Shown piece after piece: positions 62,339-64,000 of a stretch of DNA of 64,000 nucleotides (position 1 is the first letter of the stretch; the number at the start of each line of letters is the position of its first letter). The notes beneath the pieces were generated by a model, which saw only the letters and a program-made list of their open reading frames with translations, ran no database searches and was not told where the DNA came from. A program made the position numbers and the translations under genes. Source of the DNA: Streptomyces meridianus (GTDB taxonomy: Bacteria > Actinomycetota > Actinomycetes > Streptomycetales > Streptomycetaceae); NCBI RefSeq assembly GCF_023703325.1, contig NZ_JAMQGM010000056.1, forward strand, positions 1-64,000, written 5' to 3'.

Positions 62339-62824
62339 TCAGCGCCAGGGCTCGGCGAGGCTGCGCAGCGTGGTGGCGGTGGCCACGGCGGCGGTGACGG
62401 CCTCGTGGCCCTTGTCCTCGGTGGAGCCCGCGATTCCGGCACGGTCCAGGGCCTGCTCCTCGGTGTCGCAGGTGAGGACGCCGAAGCCGACCGGCACGCC
62501 GGTGTCGACGGACACCTGGACCAGGCCCTGGGTGACGCCCTGGCACACGTAGTCGAAGTGCGGGGTGCCGCCGCGGATCACCACGCCGAGGGCGACGACG
62601 GCGTCGTACCCGCGGCCGGCGAGGACCTTGGCGACGACGGGCAGCTCGAAGCTGCCGGGCACGCGCAGCAGGGTGGGCTCGTCGATGCCGAGCTCGTGCA
62701 GGGCGCGCAGGGCGCCGTCGACGAGACCGTCCATCACCTGCTCGTGCCACTGGGCCGCGACGACGGCGATGCGCAGATCGCCGCAGTTCTTCACCGTCAG
62801 TTCGGGTGCGCCCTTACCGCTCAC
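62339..62824 (-). CDS. ribH: 6,7-dimethyl-8-ribityllumazine synthase RibH
   Basis: 161 residues, GTG start. LRIAVVAAQWHEQVMDGLVD, VPGSFELPVVAKVLAGRGYD, ALGVVIRGGTPHFDYVCQGV (catalytic His) and GVLTCDTEEQALDRAG are all canonical. Penultimate riboflavin step, forming icosahedral or pentameric assemblies. Follows ribBA by 64 bases. Confidence 0.96.
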   Translation of the reverse strand: MSGKGAPELTVKNCGDLRIAVVAAQWHEQVMDGLVDGALRALHELGIDEPTLLRVPGSFELPVVAKVLAGRGYDAVVALGVVIRGGTPHFDYVCQGVTQGLVQVSVDTGVPVGFGVLTCDTEEQALDRAGIAGSTEDKGHEAVTAAVATATTLRSLAEPWR

Positions 62825-62888
62825 GTCTCTCCTCGGTGCTGTGCTGGTGGTTCGGGGGTGGGGTGCCGCGGGTCACGCCGGGCCGCGG

Positions 62889-64000
62889 TCACTGGTTGCT
62901 GCAGGCAGAGGCGTGGTCGGCATCCAGCCAGGGCAGATCGTGCCCCATCCGGTCCCGCTTGGTGCGCAGGTACCGGAGGTTGTGCTCGCCGGCCTCCACG
63001 GGCATCGGCTCGCGGCCGTTGACCCGCAGGCCGTGGCGGACGAGGGCCTCGGACTTCTCGGGGTTGTTGGTCATCAGCCGCACGCTGCGCACCCCCACGT
63101 CGTGGAGGATCCGGGCACCGGCGGCGTAGTCGCGGGCGTCGGCGGGCAGCCCGAGCTCGAGGTTGGCGTCGAGGGTGTCGTGGCCGTGCTCCTGGAGTTC
63201 GTAGGCGCGCAGCTTGGACAGCAGTCCGATGCCGCGGCCCTCGTGGCCGCGCAGGTACAGCACGACGCCGCGGCCCTCCTCGCTGACCCGCGCCAGCGAG
63301 GCCTGGAGCTGGGGGCCGCAGTCGCAGCGCAGCGAGGCGAACACGTCTCCGGTCAGGCACTCCGAGTGGACCCGGACGAGCACGTCCTCGCCGTCGCCGA
63401 TGTCGCCCTGGACGAGGGCGATGTGTTCGACGCCGTCGGCGGTGGAGCGGTAGCCGTGGGCCCGGAACTCGCCGAAGGCGGTGGGCAGTCGGGTCGACGC
63501 CTCGCGGCGCACCATGGGGGTGGCGGAGCTGCGGTAGGCGATCAGGTCCTCGATGGAGATGATCGCCAGGCTGTGTTTGCGGGCGAAGGCGACGAGTTCG
63601 GGCAGCCGCATCATGGTGCCGTCCTCGGAGGCGATCTCCACGATGGCCGCCGCCGGGCGCAGGCCCGCGAGCCGGGCCAGGTCGACGCCCGCCTCGGTGT
63701 GTCCGTTGCGCACCAGGACGCCGCCGGGCCGGGCGCGCAGCGGGAAGACGTGGCCGGGGCGGACGAAGTCGCCGGGCACGGAGGCGCCGCTCGCGAGCAG
63801 CCGGAGGGTGGCGGCGCGGTCCGCGGCCGAGATGCCGGTGGTGGTGCCGTGTCGGGGCGCCGCGTCGACGGAGACGGTGAAGGCGGTTCCCATCGACTCG
63901 GTGTTCTGCGCGACCATCTGGGGCAGTTCGAGCCGGTCGAGGTCGGCGCCCTCCATCGGGGCGCAGATCAGCCCACGGCACTCGGTCATCATGAAGGCGA
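62889..64000 (-). CDS. ribBA: Bifunctional DHBP synthase/GTP cyclohydrolase II RibBA (5' end beyond window)
   Basis: At least 367 residues visible. The first visible part CRGLICAPMEGADLDRLELP is already inside the RibB domain, whose N-terminal 50 or so residues lie past position 64000. RibB site: PRHGTTTGISAADRAATLR and VRNGHTEAGVDLARLAGL. The RibA domain begins near 185, with zinc cysteines in SECLTGDVFASLRCDCGPQL and catalytic region LRGHEGRGIGLLSKLRAYEL. It provides both riboflavin precursors. Heads the ribBA-ribH unit. Confidence 0.95.
   Translation of the reverse strand, partial: AFMMTECRGLICAPMEGADLDRLELPQMVAQNTESMGTAFTVSVDAAPRHGTTTGISAADRAATLRLLASGASVPGDFVRPGHVFPLRARPGGVLVRNGHTEAGVDLARLAGLRPAAAIVEIASEDGTMMRLPELVAFARKHSLAIISIEDLIAYRSSATPMVRREASTRLPTAFGEFRAHGYRSTADGVEHIALVQGDIGDGEDVLVRVHSECLTGDVFASLRCDCGPQLQASLARVSEEGRGVVLYLRGHEGRGIGLLSKLRAYELQEHGHDTLDANLELGLPADARDYAAGARILHDVGVRSVRLMTNNPEKSEALVRHGLRVNGREPMPVEAGEHNLRYLRTKRDRMGHDLPWLDADHASACSNQ

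Noticed and set aside
1..64000. CRISPR arrays, rRNA genes and tRNA genes
   Set aside because: No regularly spaced direct repeats and no rRNA- or tRNA-like sequence were noticed on either strand by eye; a dedicated scan was not possible.

Overview
The window is high-GC actinobacterial DNA, almost certainly a Streptomyces chromosome. This rests on the codon usage, many GTG starts, ATGA/GTGA start-stop overlaps, SARP- and LuxR-type regulators, and the hisE-hisG and ribBA-ribH neighbourhoods. The left 53 kb is accessory DNA with two dense putative biosynthetic or resistance loci and an IS graveyard. The right 11 kb is ordinary core chromosome.

Layout. 0-8.3 kb: glycosyltransferase, truncated SARP regulator, ArsR-like HTH protein, a Fur-family repressor divergent from katG, and an MFS transporter. 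8.4-25.6 kb: an arsenic island. It has five ArsR repressors, an ArsP-like permease, ArsC, Acr3, an ArsO-like flavoprotein and an ArsI-like C-As lyase. At its centre is a compact minus-strand operon (18.2 to 10.7 kb): CxxxCxxC radical SAM protein ending in RCCVKC, FemAB/GNAT-like acyltransferase, CobW-type G3E GTPase, ArsM methyltransferase, Pit phosphate/arsenate permease, ArsR, ATP-grasp ligase. A second radical SAM protein (CX7CX2C) is transcribed divergently from it. I read this as an organoarsenical biosynthesis cluster embedded in its own resistance genes. 26-29 kb: inverted IS110 remnants, an MFS exporter, a broken gene and a GNAT.

29.3-44.2 kb: a second, unusual operon controlled by a divergent LuxR-type regulator. 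It contains a dCTP-deaminase domain fused to a PEP-synthase/rifampin-phosphotransferase-like enzyme, a CYTH-like protein, an LHPP/HDHD2-like HAD phosphatase, a phosphodiesterase-superfamily protein, a nucleotidyltransferase-fold protein, two unknown or SRPBCC proteins, an HPr-kinase-like P-loop protein, a small nucleotide kinase, a second dCTP-deaminase-like protein, an ATP-grasp ligase, an EamA exporter and a frameshifted metallophosphoesterase. Most junctions overlap by 4 nt, so it is one transcription unit. I know no described pathway with this gene set. Its chemistry is probably nucleotide/phosphoryl transfer followed by amino-acid ligation and export.

44.2-53.1 kb: mobile-element zone bounded by a 96-bp imperfect direct repeat (44195 and 49071). 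It has fragments of IS21, IS3 and ISL3 elements, a complete IS5-family copy with a frameshift signal and terminal repeats, and a complete ISAs1-family copy sitting in the 11th-12th codon of a tyrosine integrase gene; removing it restores the integrase reading frame. The integrase 3' end overlaps the 3' end of a secreted C39-type peptidase, a likely island/chromosome junction.

53.1-64 kb: C39 peptidase, P-loop kinase, EccA/CbxX-like AAA ATPase, two CNNM/CorC-type CBS membrane proteins, PH-domain protein, hisG, hisE, ribH and ribBA (cut by the window end). All assignments come from reading motifs; no database search was run.
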